Translations under genes and position numbers: made by a program
Notes under the pieces: model-generated
What the model was told of the DNA's origin: nothing
Seen by the model: the letters and a program-made list of their open reading frames with translations, nothing else
Database searches by the model: none
In this document: in pieces, positions 23,999-32,631 of the stretch
Layout of the letters: each line of letters starts with the position of its first letter
Position numbering within the stretch: position 1 is the stretch's first letter
NCBI GenBank assembly: GCA_034927445.1
Contig: JAYFPZ010000008.1
Span: 158,956 to 222,955, forward strand
Source: PHAA01 sp034927445
GTDB taxonomy: Bacteria; Bacillota; Syntrophomonadia; Syntrophomonadales; Syntrophomonadaceae
Length of the DNA stretch: 64,000 nucleotides
Direction: 5' to 3'

Positions 23999-24657
23999 AT
24001 GAATAAGGCTTTGCCTATAGTGGAAATTACCTTAGATAGAGAAAGGGCCTTCAAACTTGATTTTAGGGCGCTCATGGCTTTTGAAAAACTTAGTGGCAAA
24101 AATGTGCTGGAGCCGAATGTTTGGCAACAGATGACGGCATCAGATATGGTTACGCTGTTATGGGCAGGATTGTTGCATGAGGATCCACAGTTGACCTTGG
24201 ATCAGGTAGCGGGGTTGATCCACCCTGGGAATATTCAATTGGTGGTTAATGCACTGCAGCAAGGTTTTCAGATAGCTATGCCTGAAAACGAAGAACCTAG
24301 TGAGGGGGAAAAACAAAGCCCTTTATTGAGGAACCGCCAAGTTGGTTAGACTTATGGTCAATTGGGCGGTTTGATTTAGGACTTAATGAGCAGGAGTTTT
24401 GGAAACTAACTCCTGCCCAATTTTCTGCCCTGATGGAGAGGATCCGAAAGAAGACAGAGCAAGATTTGTTCGGATCCGCATTAATATGCAGCACCTTAGC
24501 CAATATAAACCGGAATCCCAAAAAACGGCGAAAACCATATAGCCCGCTTGATTTTATGCCTTCAAAACGCGAAGACAAAAAACAAACGGTTGAAGATCAA
24601 CTTCAAGTTTTAGTGGCTATGAATGCTGCATTAGGCGGAAGTGATGAAAGGAGGTGA
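23999..24657 (+). CDS. Tail assembly chaperones G and G-T (programmed -1 frameshift)
   Basis: The upstream frame (23999-24349, 116 residues) encodes the G-type chaperone (LDFRALMAFEKLSGKNVL, LLWAGLLHEDPQLTLDQV). The next frame, open from 24304 to 24657, has no ribosome binding site or early start and continues with SWLDLWSIGRFDLGLNEQEF and a basic C-terminus. A run of five G and five A (24304-24313) lies where a -1 slip from the 0 frame would join them, giving a G-T fusion of about 219 residues. This is the conserved arrangement of siphoviral chaperones that load the tape measure. The heptamer G-GAA-AAA is not optimal, so the exact slip site is uncertain. Confidence 0.8.
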
Positions 24658-24661
24658 CGTC

Positions 24662-25966
24662 ATGGCAGAGGAACAGACTAAAATAGTTCTAGGAATGGAT
24701 ATTAAACAATTTGAGAACGGCATAACCCAGGTTCAAAACGGAATTAATCAGTTAGGTGGTCCCATTAATGCTTTGAACAAAAATTCCAGCAAACTGGGCG
24801 ATACAATAGGAACTAAATTTAAAGGAATATCTTCTTCACTGGCGGGCACCAGTGTGGTGTTAGCAGGTGTTGGAGGTGCATTAACCGCTTTAGGCCCATT
24901 GGGAGACCAGTTAAATTTCGAGGGAATCGGGGCTTTAGGTGAAATTTTGGGCGGAATGAGCGGAACCATCGCTTCTGTTTCTGAGGGTATCGGTTCATTA
25001 GGCAGCGCATTGGGAGTATTAATCGGTCCGGTAGGGGCCATCGTATTAGCAATTGCCGTTTTAGGACTAGCCTTATATGATCTTTGGAATAACAATGAAA
25101 CGTTCAAAAATGGTGTACTGGAGGCATGGAGCAGTATCCAGACATCCATCCAGACTGCGATAGCTGAACTTACGGCTTTATGGGTTCAATGGGGACCCAT
25201 GATAATGGCTGTTATAGGACCTGTGTGGGAAGGTATTAAGACGGTTATATCTACCGCTGTTCTAGTAATAATGGGGATAATATCCTTGCTGCTTAATGCT
25301 ATGACCGGCAATTGGGAAGGTGTCAAAACCAGTGTTATCGGTATCGTACAGGCCCTTCATGATGGTATTACGGGAATTATCCAAGCCCTGGTTGATTTCT
25401 TTACAGGCATATGGACTTTAATCTCGACTGCTGCCTTGACAACCTGGAATGGCATAGCAACTGCGGCTCAAACGGCCTGGAACCTTATATTAACTGGAAC
25501 CCAAACAATGTGGAATACCCTGGTAACTTTTTTAACTGCAACCTGGACGAATATTATTACTTGGGCGAATACCAAATGGACTGCTTTTAAAGACTCTTTT
25601 TTAGGTATATGGAATGCTATCTCGGTTGGTCTCAAAGGCTATGTCAATGGAATTATCGGTATGATAAATAAAATTATTAAAGGTTTAAATTCTATACAAG
25701 TCGAGATACCTGATTGGATTCCGGAGATAGGTGGGAACACATTCGGGATTAACCTTCCATATGTACCATACCTGGCGAACGGAGGTATAGTAACCAGAGC
25801 TACGTTGGCAGTTATTGGTGAGGCTGGTCCGGAAGCGGTGATACCCCTGGATAACATGTCTTCAGGTTTGGGGGGGACAGTAGTATTTAACATTAGTGGG
25901 CCCGACCCGGAGGAAGTCGTTAACCTCATACAGAGAAAGCTTCTGAGAGTGGGGGTTGCCTTCTGA
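24662..25966 (+). CDS. Tail tape measure protein
   Basis: A 434-residue protein; ATG 24662 is chosen because the perfect AAGGAGGTGA (24648-24657) precedes it, not ATG 24641. It has an N-terminal coiled region (GMDIKQFENGITQVQNGINQ), Gly/Ala-rich hydrophobic segments (about 55-150), Trp-rich helical repeats (ITTWNGIATAAQTAWNLI type, about 190-330), and the family C-terminal motif NGGIVTRATLAVIGEAGPEA followed by IPLDN. The tape measure sets tail length at roughly 0.15 nm per residue, so this short protein predicts a tail of about 65 nm. No lytic or peptidase domain is seen. Its stop overlaps the next ATG. Confidence 0.88.
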   Translation: MAEEQTKIVLGMDIKQFENGITQVQNGINQLGGPINALNKNSSKLGDTIGTKFKGISSSLAGTSVVLAGVGGALTALGPLGDQLNFEGIGALGEILGGMSGTIASVSEGIGSLGSALGVLIGPVGAIVLAIAVLGLALYDLWNNNETFKNGVLEAWSSIQTSIQTAIAELTALWVQWGPMIMAVIGPVWEGIKTVISTAVLVIMGIISLLLNAMTGNWEGVKTSVIGIVQALHDGITGIIQALVDFFTGIWTLISTAALTTWNGIATAAQTAWNLILTGTQTMWNTLVTFLTATWTNIITWANTKWTAFKDSFLGIWNAISVGLKGYVNGIIGMINKIIKGLNSIQVEIPDWIPEIGGNTFGINLPYVPYLANGGIVTRATLAVIGEAGPEAVIPLDNMSSGLGGTVVFNISGPDPEEVVNLIQRKLLRVGVAF

Positions 25967-27444
25967 TGAATATTTGTTTTAAGATAGCCGGCATAGATCG
26001 TACGGCAGATGTCTCGATAGATTGGTCCATAGAACAGGTCTTGACCAGCCAGGAGGATTCTTGTTCTTTTATGGTTATGACTGGAAATAAACCTACTGCT
26101 GGGGAAGAAGTAATTGTATACGATGGTACTGACAAGCTTTTTGCAGGGATCATTGACGAAGTAAAGGAAACAGCCAAAGGCAACAGTATTACCTTTTATG
26201 ACTGCTCTGCCAGGGATTATAGCTATCTGATTAACCGCCGCTTGGTGGTGGAAAGTTACGAAAACAAAAGTGCGGATCATATATTTAGAGATATCGTATC
26301 CAAGTACGCTCAAGGGTTTACAGTAAGTCATGTTGAGATAGGAGCGCCCATAATAGAAGCCATTTCTTTTGATTATAAAAGCCCTTCCGAATGTTTTAAG
26401 GAAATTTGCGATTATGTTGGGTGGGAATGGTATGTTGACTATGACAAGGATCTGTATTTTTTTAATCCGGCGGAGCTGAATCAGCCTGCTCCTATTATTA
26501 TCAATGACATGGCTAGCTTTAGAAAACTCAAACATAGCATAGATGTACAAGCTTTAAGAAATAGAGTATATGTTCGCGGCGGAACTTATTTGTCCGATTT
26601 TGTCACCTATGAATACAAAGCAGATGGAAAGCAAAGAGCTTGGATTTTGCCTTATAAACCGCACGAGTTGACTGTAAGTGTTGGTGGTGGGGCGTTAATA
26701 ACACCTGGGGTTGAGAATGAAGGTGATGAAGCGGCTGAGATATGGATTGTCAATTCCAAAGAGAAAACAGTTCGTTTGGCTGCAGCACAACCAGGTATTA
26801 GCGAAGGAACGACAGTTTCATTTACATTTAAATATGATATTGATGTTATTACGATGGTTGACGAGGTCGAATCGCAAATAGCTATTGCTGCTGTTCAAGG
26901 AGGGAATGGAGTCTATGAGTACTTAATAACGGATGAATCTTTAAGTACGATCGAGGCTGCAGAGGCTGCAGGCAATGCGGAACTCAGGCAATATGCCAAC
27001 CCTAAAGTTAAGGGGAGTTTCGAGACTGAAACAACTGGGTGGGAACCTGGTCAGATTTTACAGATCGACCTGCCGGATCAGGGAATAAAAAATAGCTTTG
27101 TAATCCAAAAGGTTAGTATTTCCCCTATAAAAGAAAACCTTTGTACCTGGAAAGTGGAATATGGAGGCAGGCTTATAGGAATAGCCGACTTCTTGAAAGC
27201 TCTGGTTAGCTCCCAGCAGAGTAAAGCTACTGCTGATACTAAAATACTGCATAAGTATATATACGGCAGCCAAACAGTAGGCATGTCTGACGAGCTGTTA
27301 ACAACTCCGAGGGCCCTGCCATTTGTATGTGGCGACCCGGACGCAGTCTGCGGACTGGTGGTAGTGGGAGAAGCGCCAGTGCCAGAAATAGCTACGTTCT
27401 TCCTGACTCCGAACTTTCCGGCACTTTTTGAGGAGGTGGTTTAA
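25966..27444 (+). CDS. Tail hub/baseplate protein
   Basis: A 492-residue protein whose ATG overlaps the tape measure stop (TGATG). The start resembles distal tail and hub proteins: VSIDWSIEQVLTSQEDSCSF, VYDGTDKLFAGIIDEV, then DCSARDYSYLINRRLVVESY and IFRDIVSKYAQGFTV, which match the gp27/T4-hub-like fold (beta-barrel pairs) of siphophage hub proteins. No C-terminal peptidase domain is visible. It would form the tail-tip ring to which the fibres encoded downstream attach. There is no separate Dit gene, so this protein may combine the roles. Confidence 0.75.
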   Translation: MNICFKIAGIDRTADVSIDWSIEQVLTSQEDSCSFMVMTGNKPTAGEEVIVYDGTDKLFAGIIDEVKETAKGNSITFYDCSARDYSYLINRRLVVESYENKSADHIFRDIVSKYAQGFTVSHVEIGAPIIEAISFDYKSPSECFKEICDYVGWEWYVDYDKDLYFFNPAELNQPAPIIINDMASFRKLKHSIDVQALRNRVYVRGGTYLSDFVTYEYKADGKQRAWILPYKPHELTVSVGGGALITPGVENEGDEAAEIWIVNSKEKTVRLAAAQPGISEGTTVSFTFKYDIDVITMVDEVESQIAIAAVQGGNGVYEYLITDESLSTIEAAEAAGNAELRQYANPKVKGSFETETTGWEPGQILQIDLPDQGIKNSFVIQKVSISPIKENLCTWKVEYGGRLIGIADFLKALVSSQQSKATADTKILHKYIYGSQTVGMSDELLTTPRALPFVCGDPDAVCGLVVVGEAPVPEIATFFLTPNFPALFEEVV

Positions 27445-28137
27445 TTGACCTATAATACAAAAACGATTAAAATCGATGGCGGTACCCCTACAGCTAGACC
27501 AATACCGCAACATTTCAACCCGACGGCAGATGATTACGAGCCTGTATATGGCCGCAATAATGCTATGCGGGTCGAGATATACGGTCCGGACGGGAATCCG
27601 ATCAGTACGGCCAGCAGTAAACTGTCCGTGCGGGCATCTGAAATTGAAACCCTGTTAACTGCCATAAGCGGATACGTGGACGGACTGGAGGGAAAAGATT
27701 ACGCCACGCAGACAACTCTGGCTGCTATACTGGCGAAAATTAGCAGTGACCCGGCTACACAGACGACATTGGCGGCAATATTGACCCAGTTGAATACCAC
27801 TGGACTGAAAAAGATCATCGACGCCCTGCCGGCGGGGGCTAATATCTTAGGCAAAGTAGGCATAGACCAGACTGCACCGGGCACGACTAATGCTGTGGCT
27901 ATACCGACAGGTAGTGTTTCATCTGCTTTTGCAATCACACCCAATGACACGAACAATCTCGCTCAAACCACTACAACCCTTTTTGTCGGCGGTGACGGGA
28001 ACATAAAGGTCAATCTTGCTGGCACCGGCATAGCGATCATATTCAAGGGGCTTATAGCCGGAGTATTTTACCCTATCCGGGCTACAAGGGTTTATGCAAC
28101 AGATACGACCGCCACTGATATTGTGGGGGTGTACTAA
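27445..28137 (+). CDS. Phage tail-tip/fibre protein, unknown
   Basis: A 230-residue protein starting at TTG 27445 behind a GAGGAGGTGG ribosome binding site. It contains imperfect repeats (ATQTTLAAILAKISSDP, ATQTTLAAILTQLNTTG) typical of phage fibre stalks, and a C-terminal beta-rich domain from about 140 (IPTGSVSSAFAITPNDTNN). I recognise no named family beyond this. It lies directly after the hub gene and before the carbohydrate-binding protein, so it probably belongs to the tip or fibre assembly. Confidence 0.65.
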   Translation: MTYNTKTIKIDGGTPTARPIPQHFNPTADDYEPVYGRNNAMRVEIYGPDGNPISTASSKLSVRASEIETLLTAISGYVDGLEGKDYATQTTLAAILAKISSDPATQTTLAAILTQLNTTGLKKIIDALPAGANILGKVGIDQTAPGTTNAVAIPTGSVSSAFAITPNDTNNLAQTTTTLFVGGDGNIKVNLAGTGIAIIFKGLIAGVFYPIRATRVYATDTTATDIVGVY

Positions 28138-29412
28138 ATGTTGATTAGCAATGTAATTGGCCTGCCGTTCGCTGTACCTAGAAAGAAAATAGCGGGATTT
28201 CCAATAACTAATTTAGTACTAAATAACAATTATAGCAATACCACGGGTATATGGGGCGACTATTCAACCATGTCTGTTGCGAATAATATTTGTTCGAATA
28301 TCGGTGACGGTAGTTACGACTGGCCTAGAGCATACCACGAAACTAGCAATATAGCCACAGATGGGCACAAGTATTATGTCCGAGTTACGGCCAGAACTTT
28401 AAGTGCTTTAACCCAGGATATAAGATTTAGGCTTTTGACCAATAGTATAGAAAATACTGTAGATCTATATGATTCCGAAATAGATTTTCCAGTACAAAAT
28501 CAATGGCATACCTTGTCTGATATATATACTTGGATAAACGGATATAATGATGAAGAATTGATAATCCTCCTATCTCATTCCTATTTATCTGCTGCCGATG
28601 CCAATGGTGCTACAATGCAATTAAAAGAGATGGTGTGCGTGGACTTAACCGCCTGTTTTGGATCTGGTAAAGAGCCCACTCAAGAATGGTGCAATTCCAA
28701 TTTCCCTGCCTATTGGTATGGTATAACAGAAGTTAATGCGCCGCCTGCAATGCCAACACCACAACGGGCAGACCATTTGCGTATTTGGGCTAAGTTCAAT
28801 GAGGGTAAATATCAAGCATTAACTAACTACACTTGTAATGGTATTTATGGTGAATTAGGTACTACTGTAAATGAAGATACAAACGATCCATCTTGGGTAT
28901 CTGGAGGCCTAAGATACATGGAAGATGATTTAGCGGTATTTCCGCACCAAGAGTTTACCCAGTTTACTTATATCGTAGTTTTTAAACTAAACTCCTCGGA
29001 GGGATACCCGCCGTTAATAGGGCAAGTGAATGACGTTGGTTGTGGCCCCTTAATATATGTAGCAACTAATAGTAACTCTATAAATCTATACGGAAACGAA
29101 AAATATTATGGGCTGTCCGAGGAAAATAGTTTAGCGGTTGGGCAAGTTACAGCAGCAACGGCAACATATGACGGTACTAATCTAAAGAGTTATCTTGGAG
29201 CGCTCCCCATCGCTACCGTTGCCGCAGCCCCAGCAGATATATTCGTAGTTGACGCAGGGAGCTTTTATATCGGTGGCATGGAGGGCTGGTGCGGAGAAGA
29301 CTTAGAGGTATATTATGCCATGTTTTATGACTGCGCCTTAACCGGCCAAGAAGTTGTAGACACTTACGCTTTTATTCAGGCCGAGCTGGCCGCGAGAGGG
29401 GTGACGATATAA
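28138..29412 (+). CDS. Candidate receptor-binding protein with lectin-like domains
   Basis: A 424-residue protein. Residues about 25-190 (NLVLNNNYSNTTGIW ... TDGHKYYVRVTARTLS ... LVDLTACFGSGKEPTQEW-like end) match a module common in phage tail proteins and clostridial surface proteins with a carbohydrate-binding jelly-roll fold. Residues about 215-415 look like a concanavalin/LamG-type domain (FTYIVVFKLNSSEGYPPL, ATYDGTNLKSYLGAL, AMFYDCALTGQEVVDTYAFI). Such tandem lectin-like folds make it the best candidate for target-cell recognition in the cassette. The start is unremarkable: ATG follows the previous stop directly. Binding specificity cannot be inferred. Confidence 0.65.
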   Translation: MLISNVIGLPFAVPRKKIAGFPITNLVLNNNYSNTTGIWGDYSTMSVANNICSNIGDGSYDWPRAYHETSNIATDGHKYYVRVTARTLSALTQDIRFRLLTNSIENTVDLYDSEIDFPVQNQWHTLSDIYTWINGYNDEELIILLSHSYLSAADANGATMQLKEMVCVDLTACFGSGKEPTQEWCNSNFPAYWYGITEVNAPPAMPTPQRADHLRIWAKFNEGKYQALTNYTCNGIYGELGTTVNEDTNDPSWVSGGLRYMEDDLAVFPHQEFTQFTYIVVFKLNSSEGYPPLIGQVNDVGCGPLIYVATNSNSINLYGNEKYYGLSEENSLAVGQVTAATATYDGTNLKSYLGALPIATVAAAPADIFVVDAGSFYIGGMEGWCGEDLEVYYAMFYDCALTGQEVVDTYAFIQAELAARGVTI

Positions 29413-29660
29413 TGGCTATTCTAATTGTTCCTACTCGAGATATACTGATTAAAATTGCTGCTACTCCTAATCTGGCGGGTGATGATCATGTACAGATGGG
29501 AGTGCCGGTAGAACTTGCCGATGGCCGGTTTGCAGTCATCCACCCTTGGGGTGAGGTTACCATTGATTGGTTGGCGGCATATATAGCCGGAATAAAAGGA
29601 GCTGAGGTACTTGAGACCGATGCACTCCCATACCCGGTAAAGGAGAGATTGGACAAATGA
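29412..29660 (+). CDS. Small phage structural-region protein
   Basis: An 82-residue protein overlapping its upstream neighbour (ATAATG, ATG 29412) and overlapping the next gene by 4 bases. It is acidic, with a compact pattern (LADGRFAVIHPWGEVTIDWLAAYIAGIKGAE is split here as VIHPWGEVTIDWL then AAYIAGIKG). I recognise no family. The tight overlaps show that it belongs to the tail operon. Confidence 0.6.
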   Translation: MAILIVPTRDILIKIAATPNLAGDDHVQMGVPVELADGRFAVIHPWGEVTIDWLAAYIAGIKGAEVLETDALPYPVKERLDK

Positions 29661-30076
29661 ATGATAATATCAAAGTTAAAGGTGAATGGTATTTTGAGTT
29701 TGAAAACGGCTCTATTGAAGGGCCGTTTTCTAATTTCATTACTACCGCGGGACTGGCGAAGATTGCAGAGCTGCTGTCAGGAGCTTCGGCCCCTTTTTTA
29801 GTGGTTGGAGACGATATGGCAGATGGCGAGACAATAAATGAGATATTTAGAAAGCCGGTTTCAGCAGTAACAAGGAGCGGGGCACTGATCCGGTATCGGA
29901 CGCAGCTGCTCACATCCGAATGCAATGGCGATCACCAGAAGGTCAGTATCTACTTGGAGGCGGCAGAGAACGCAGGTACCGGTATCATGCTGAACCTTCT
30001 CAAGCAGCCTTGGTCTAAGGCCGGGAATACAACTCTGACAGTTGAATGTCGCATTACAATTCAGGGGGTGAACTGA
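29657..30076 (+). CDS. Phage tail-associated protein, unknown
   Basis: A 139-residue, probably all-beta protein (VKGEWYFEFENGSIEGPF, FRKPVSAVTRSGALIRY, GNTTLTVECRITIQG). ATG 29657 overlaps the previous gene by 4 bases (ATGA). Similar small proteins in clostridial prophages lie between fibre genes and have no assigned role. It may be a tip or fibre accessory component. Confidence 0.6.
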   Translation: MNDNIKVKGEWYFEFENGSIEGPFSNFITTAGLAKIAELLSGASAPFLVVGDDMADGETINEIFRKPVSAVTRSGALIRYRTQLLTSECNGDHQKVSIYLEAAENAGTGIMLNLLKQPWSKAGNTTLTVECRITIQGVN

Positions 30077-30807
30077 TGTATTTATATGCATGGAAAAACG
30101 GTGTAACCACTGTCGATGAGGCTAACATGAACGCTCTTATATCTGGAAATATTCCGACTCTGATCACCGAGGGAATCCAGCGCGCGGCCAAAAACGGTAC
30201 CGGTATATCTGAGAACAATATAGCCAATTATAGCTATTGCACCCGCTTCACTCTGGCCGGCAGCACGGAGATAGGTAGGGTAGCGTTGCATCTGGACCGG
30301 GACTCCTTGGGCGCTGATTTGGTGGTCCAGATTAGATCAGGCATGAATCCATCATCCGGAGTGGACGGGACCCTGGTCAAGCAGGTAGTGGTACCGAAAG
30401 AGTTCATCCCGGACCCTGCCGCATACTGGTCTATACCGATTGGGCTTACTGGACTCACGTCTGGTGGTCAATACTGGATCGTGGTCGGACAGTCCGGTGA
30501 TGCAACCAACCACCTGGACTGGATCGGGGAGGCCGCGCAGGATGCAAGCTATCCGGCGTACCGCCGAAATGGAACATCGGGAGCCTGGACCGCCAACAAC
30601 GCCCTGCATTTCCGGGTGTACTCCGGCGCCAGTGGGGACTATGCCCACTCTATAGACAATGTAGGCGGGCATGCCACCCTGGTATACAATGGTGAGGATC
30701 TAGCGGCCATATACGACTACCTCCCCGCCACAGATGGCCCTGAGGGCGGTATCCGGGACATTACTACACTGGTATACAGCGGCGATTATATCCTAGGGGG
30801 TGTTTGA
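30076..30807 (+). CDS. Phage tail protein with beta-sandwich domain
   Basis: A 243-residue protein. ATG 30076 overlaps the preceding stop (TGATG) and follows a CAGGGGGTG ribosome binding site; the longer frame from 30046 is not needed. After a short leader (MYLYAWKNGVTTVDEANMNAL), residues about 45-195 resemble the beta-sandwich often labelled choice-of-anchor or CBM-like (RFTLAGSTEIGRVALHLDRD, SSGVDGTLVKQVVVPKEF, GLTSGGQYWIVVGQSGD). It is another candidate cell-surface-binding element beside the protein at 28138. Confidence 0.6.
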   Translation: MYLYAWKNGVTTVDEANMNALISGNIPTLITEGIQRAAKNGTGISENNIANYSYCTRFTLAGSTEIGRVALHLDRDSLGADLVVQIRSGMNPSSGVDGTLVKQVVVPKEFIPDPAAYWSIPIGLTGLTSGGQYWIVVGQSGDATNHLDWIGEAAQDASYPAYRRNGTSGAWTANNALHFRVYSGASGDYAHSIDNVGGHATLVYNGEDLAAIYDYLPATDGPEGGIRDITTLVYSGDYILGGV

Positions 30808-30808
30808 T

Positions 30809-31342
30809 TTGCGGAAAGAAATGTTGGCGCTGCTGGGGTTTCTGCGGAGACAGGTAGGACTGCGAACCGACTCCGCCAGTGCCACTGGCAGTTTACATGC
30901 AAAGTTAGCCGAGCTAAGAGCATATGTTGTTCGTGGTGTTAAATTGTCAATTAGTAGTGCGAGCAACAACCTAAAAGCTTCTGCAGATACAGAGAGAAGT
31001 GGTCCAGGGAATAGTTATACATTAGCAAAAAGTATCCAATATGGTCTTGGTAGTGGAACCGTGCGAGTTAGTTTTGATATCAGAGCTGATAGCAACGGCA
31101 TTTCTGGTTGTCACGGCAAAATATATATAAACGGAGTTGCCGTAGGAACGGAGCGGAGCGTAATGAATAGTACAGAATATATAACTTTTACTGAAGACGT
31201 TACAGTTAAAAATGGCGATTTTATACAATTATATTGCGATGGTAAAAATGGCAGCTATACCAACCCGTATTGGTGCAGAAATTTTCGCATTTATTACGAT
31301 GTTGTTGAGATGACAGGCGATACTGCCGTAATTACGGACTAG
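30809..31342 (+). CDS. Phage protein, fibre/tip accessory, unknown
   Basis: A 177-residue protein. TTG 30809 is preferred to GTG 30800 because CTAGGGGG lies 7 bases upstream of it. The N-terminal helix (RKEMLALLGFLRRQVG) is followed by a beta-rich domain from about 45 to the end with a jelly-roll pattern (VRVSFDIRADSNGISGCHGK, IYINGVAVGTERSVMNSTEY, GDFIQLYCDGKNG). No named family is recognised. It is similar in style to the preceding genes and probably part of the same tail-tip set. Confidence 0.55.
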   Translation: MRKEMLALLGFLRRQVGLRTDSASATGSLHAKLAELRAYVVRGVKLSISSASNNLKASADTERSGPGNSYTLAKSIQYGLGSGTVRVSFDIRADSNGISGCHGKIYINGVAVGTERSVMNSTEYITFTEDVTVKNGDFIQLYCDGKNGSYTNPYWCRNFRIYYDVVEMTGDTAVITD

Positions 31343-31354
31343 GAGGTGTAAATA

Positions 31355-31546
31355 ATGTATGTAAGAGTATCGGCCATAGATGGAGTTCCCCAAGTAGGCA
31401 GTGCAAGGCTCCTGAACGGTATAAGCATCTCTCCGACCGAAGCGGTTGCCCATATAGAAGGTGAACTACAGGAGGGATGGGCAGAGATTACGCAGGCCGA
31501 ATTTGAAGCTATAGCCAATCCGGACGTAGAGGAGCCAACAACCTAG
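31355..31546 (+). CDS. Small phage protein
   Basis: A 63-residue acidic protein with a strong TAGGAGGTG ribosome binding site 7 bases before ATG 31355. It contains LLNGISISPTEAVAHIEGEL and GWAEITQAEFEAIANPD, a pattern found in short genes at the end of tail modules. No function is assigned. It is the last gene before an internal terminator-like hairpin. Confidence 0.65.
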   Translation: MYVRVSAIDGVPQVGSARLLNGISISPTEAVAHIEGELQEGWAEITQAEFEAIANPDVEEPTT

Positions 31547-31548
31547 AG

Positions 31549-31570
31549 CCGCCGAGTAGGCGGTATTTTT
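31549..31570 (+). terminator. Weak terminator between tail and lysis genes
   Basis: CCGCC-gagta-GGCGG followed by tattttt. The stem is short, so partial read-through into the lysis genes is likely. Confidence 0.6.
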
Positions 31571-31578
31571 GTGGGGAG

Positions 31579-31812
31579 GTGGGGCCGTTATCTGACGAAA
31601 ACGTAACCAGACTCCAGGAAAAGGTCAAAAGTCTGTTTAGGAATGTAAACGAATTGAAAATGGCGGTAAAGGAGCTCAAAGAGGAATTTGCAAACCAGCT
31701 GCCAAATTGGGGCACCGCCTTAATTGCCGTACTCACGGCCCTACTGGGTGGGTGTGCCGGTACGGTCAGTACCATCGCTGCCCCAGAATCTGACCAGAAA
31801 AGAAGTGAGTAA
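31579..31812 (+). CDS. XhlA-like lysis-associated membrane protein
   Basis: A 77-residue protein with a charged coiled-coil half (NVTRLQEKVKSLFRNVNELK, AVKELKEEFA) followed by one membrane helix (GTALIAVLTALLGGCAGTVS). This is the layout of XhlA-type proteins that accompany phage or PBSX-like lysis cassettes. GTG 31579 is the only standard start in frame, but GGGGAGG overlaps it, so the true start is uncertain. It is followed 2 bases later by the amidase gene, so lysis genes are clustered. Confidence 0.65.
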   Translation: MGPLSDENVTRLQEKVKSLFRNVNELKMAVKELKEEFANQLPNWGTALIAVLTALLGGCAGTVSTIAAPESDQKRSE

Positions 31813-31814
31813 GC

Positions 31815-32618
31815 ATGGAGATAATCTGGAACCCTACCCCAAATTTTACGGCGGGACGCAAGAGGAGAGTCCCCGTCGCCATTGTAAACCATATAACCGT
31901 AGGGGCTTTCCCCGGTTGTCTGTCATGGCTTTGCAACCCGGCAACCCAGGCCAGTGCACACTATTTAATTAATCGTACCGGCGCAATCTATCAGCTGGTG
32001 GACGATGAAGATACCGCCTGGCACGCCGGCATAGTCAATCGACCAAACTGGTCCTCATATGATGGGACAAATCCGAATCGGTATACTTTGGGTATAGAAC
32101 ACGAAGGCTTTGACGGTACTCTGACCGAGAATCAATACCAGGCTACGCTCTGGCTTCACCAGCAACTGATTGTCAAATGGAGGTTGCCGGTAACAACAAA
32201 TCATATTATCGGACATTACCGAATAGATTCAGTGAACCGTCCCAATTGCCCGGGTCCCAATTTTCCCTGGCCGAGATTATTTGCTGATCTAGCTGTTCCT
32301 TCGACTGTTGATATATTCTATAATGGGCAGGTTACGCAAGGCTATGTTATTGATAATCATGTCTGGGGTCCGGTGCGTACTATAGCTGAAATCATGGGGC
32401 GGACGGTCAAGTGGGATGCAGCCACCAATACAGCTATGGTGCTGCCGGTTAATATTTCTGCTGTTCCGACAACTGAAATAAAAGTAGTGATAGCCTCAAT
32501 CACCCTGCCCGCAAAGGTATTTAATCAAAGAACTTATGCCCCAATTCATGCCTTGGTTGAAGGGTTGGGACATAAAGTCAACTGGGATCCAGCAAGTAAC
32601 TCGGTAATCATTATTTAG
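31815..32618 (+). CDS. N-acetylmuramoyl-L-alanine amidase (endolysin) with CuAO-N-like domain
   Basis: A 267-residue endolysin. The N-terminal amidase_2/PGRP domain (about 10-160) shows the zinc ligands in VNHITVG, HYRIDSVNRPNCPG and the SAHYLINRTGAIYQLVDDED strand with AWHAG. It should cut the amide bond between MurNAc and the stem peptide. The C-terminal part (about 165-267) is a stalk-like copper amine oxidase N-terminal-type module (VWGPVRTIAEIMGRTVKWD, YAPIHALVEGLGHKVNWDP), frequent in secreted clostridial proteins and plausibly for wall binding. There is no signal peptide, so the holin downstream should control release. Confidence 0.88.
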   Translation: MEIIWNPTPNFTAGRKRRVPVAIVNHITVGAFPGCLSWLCNPATQASAHYLINRTGAIYQLVDDEDTAWHAGIVNRPNWSSYDGTNPNRYTLGIEHEGFDGTLTENQYQATLWLHQQLIVKWRLPVTTNHIIGHYRIDSVNRPNCPGPNFPWPRLFADLAVPSTVDIFYNGQVTQGYVIDNHVWGPVRTIAEIMGRTVKWDAATNTAMVLPVNISAVPTTEIKVVIASITLPAKVFNQRTYAPIHALVEGLGHKVNWDPASNSVIII

Positions 32619-32631
32619 GAGGATAAATGGG

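Noticed and set aside
24641..24661. Earlier start for the tape measure
   Set aside because: It lies before the AAGGAGGTGA site; ATG 24662 fits the spacing.
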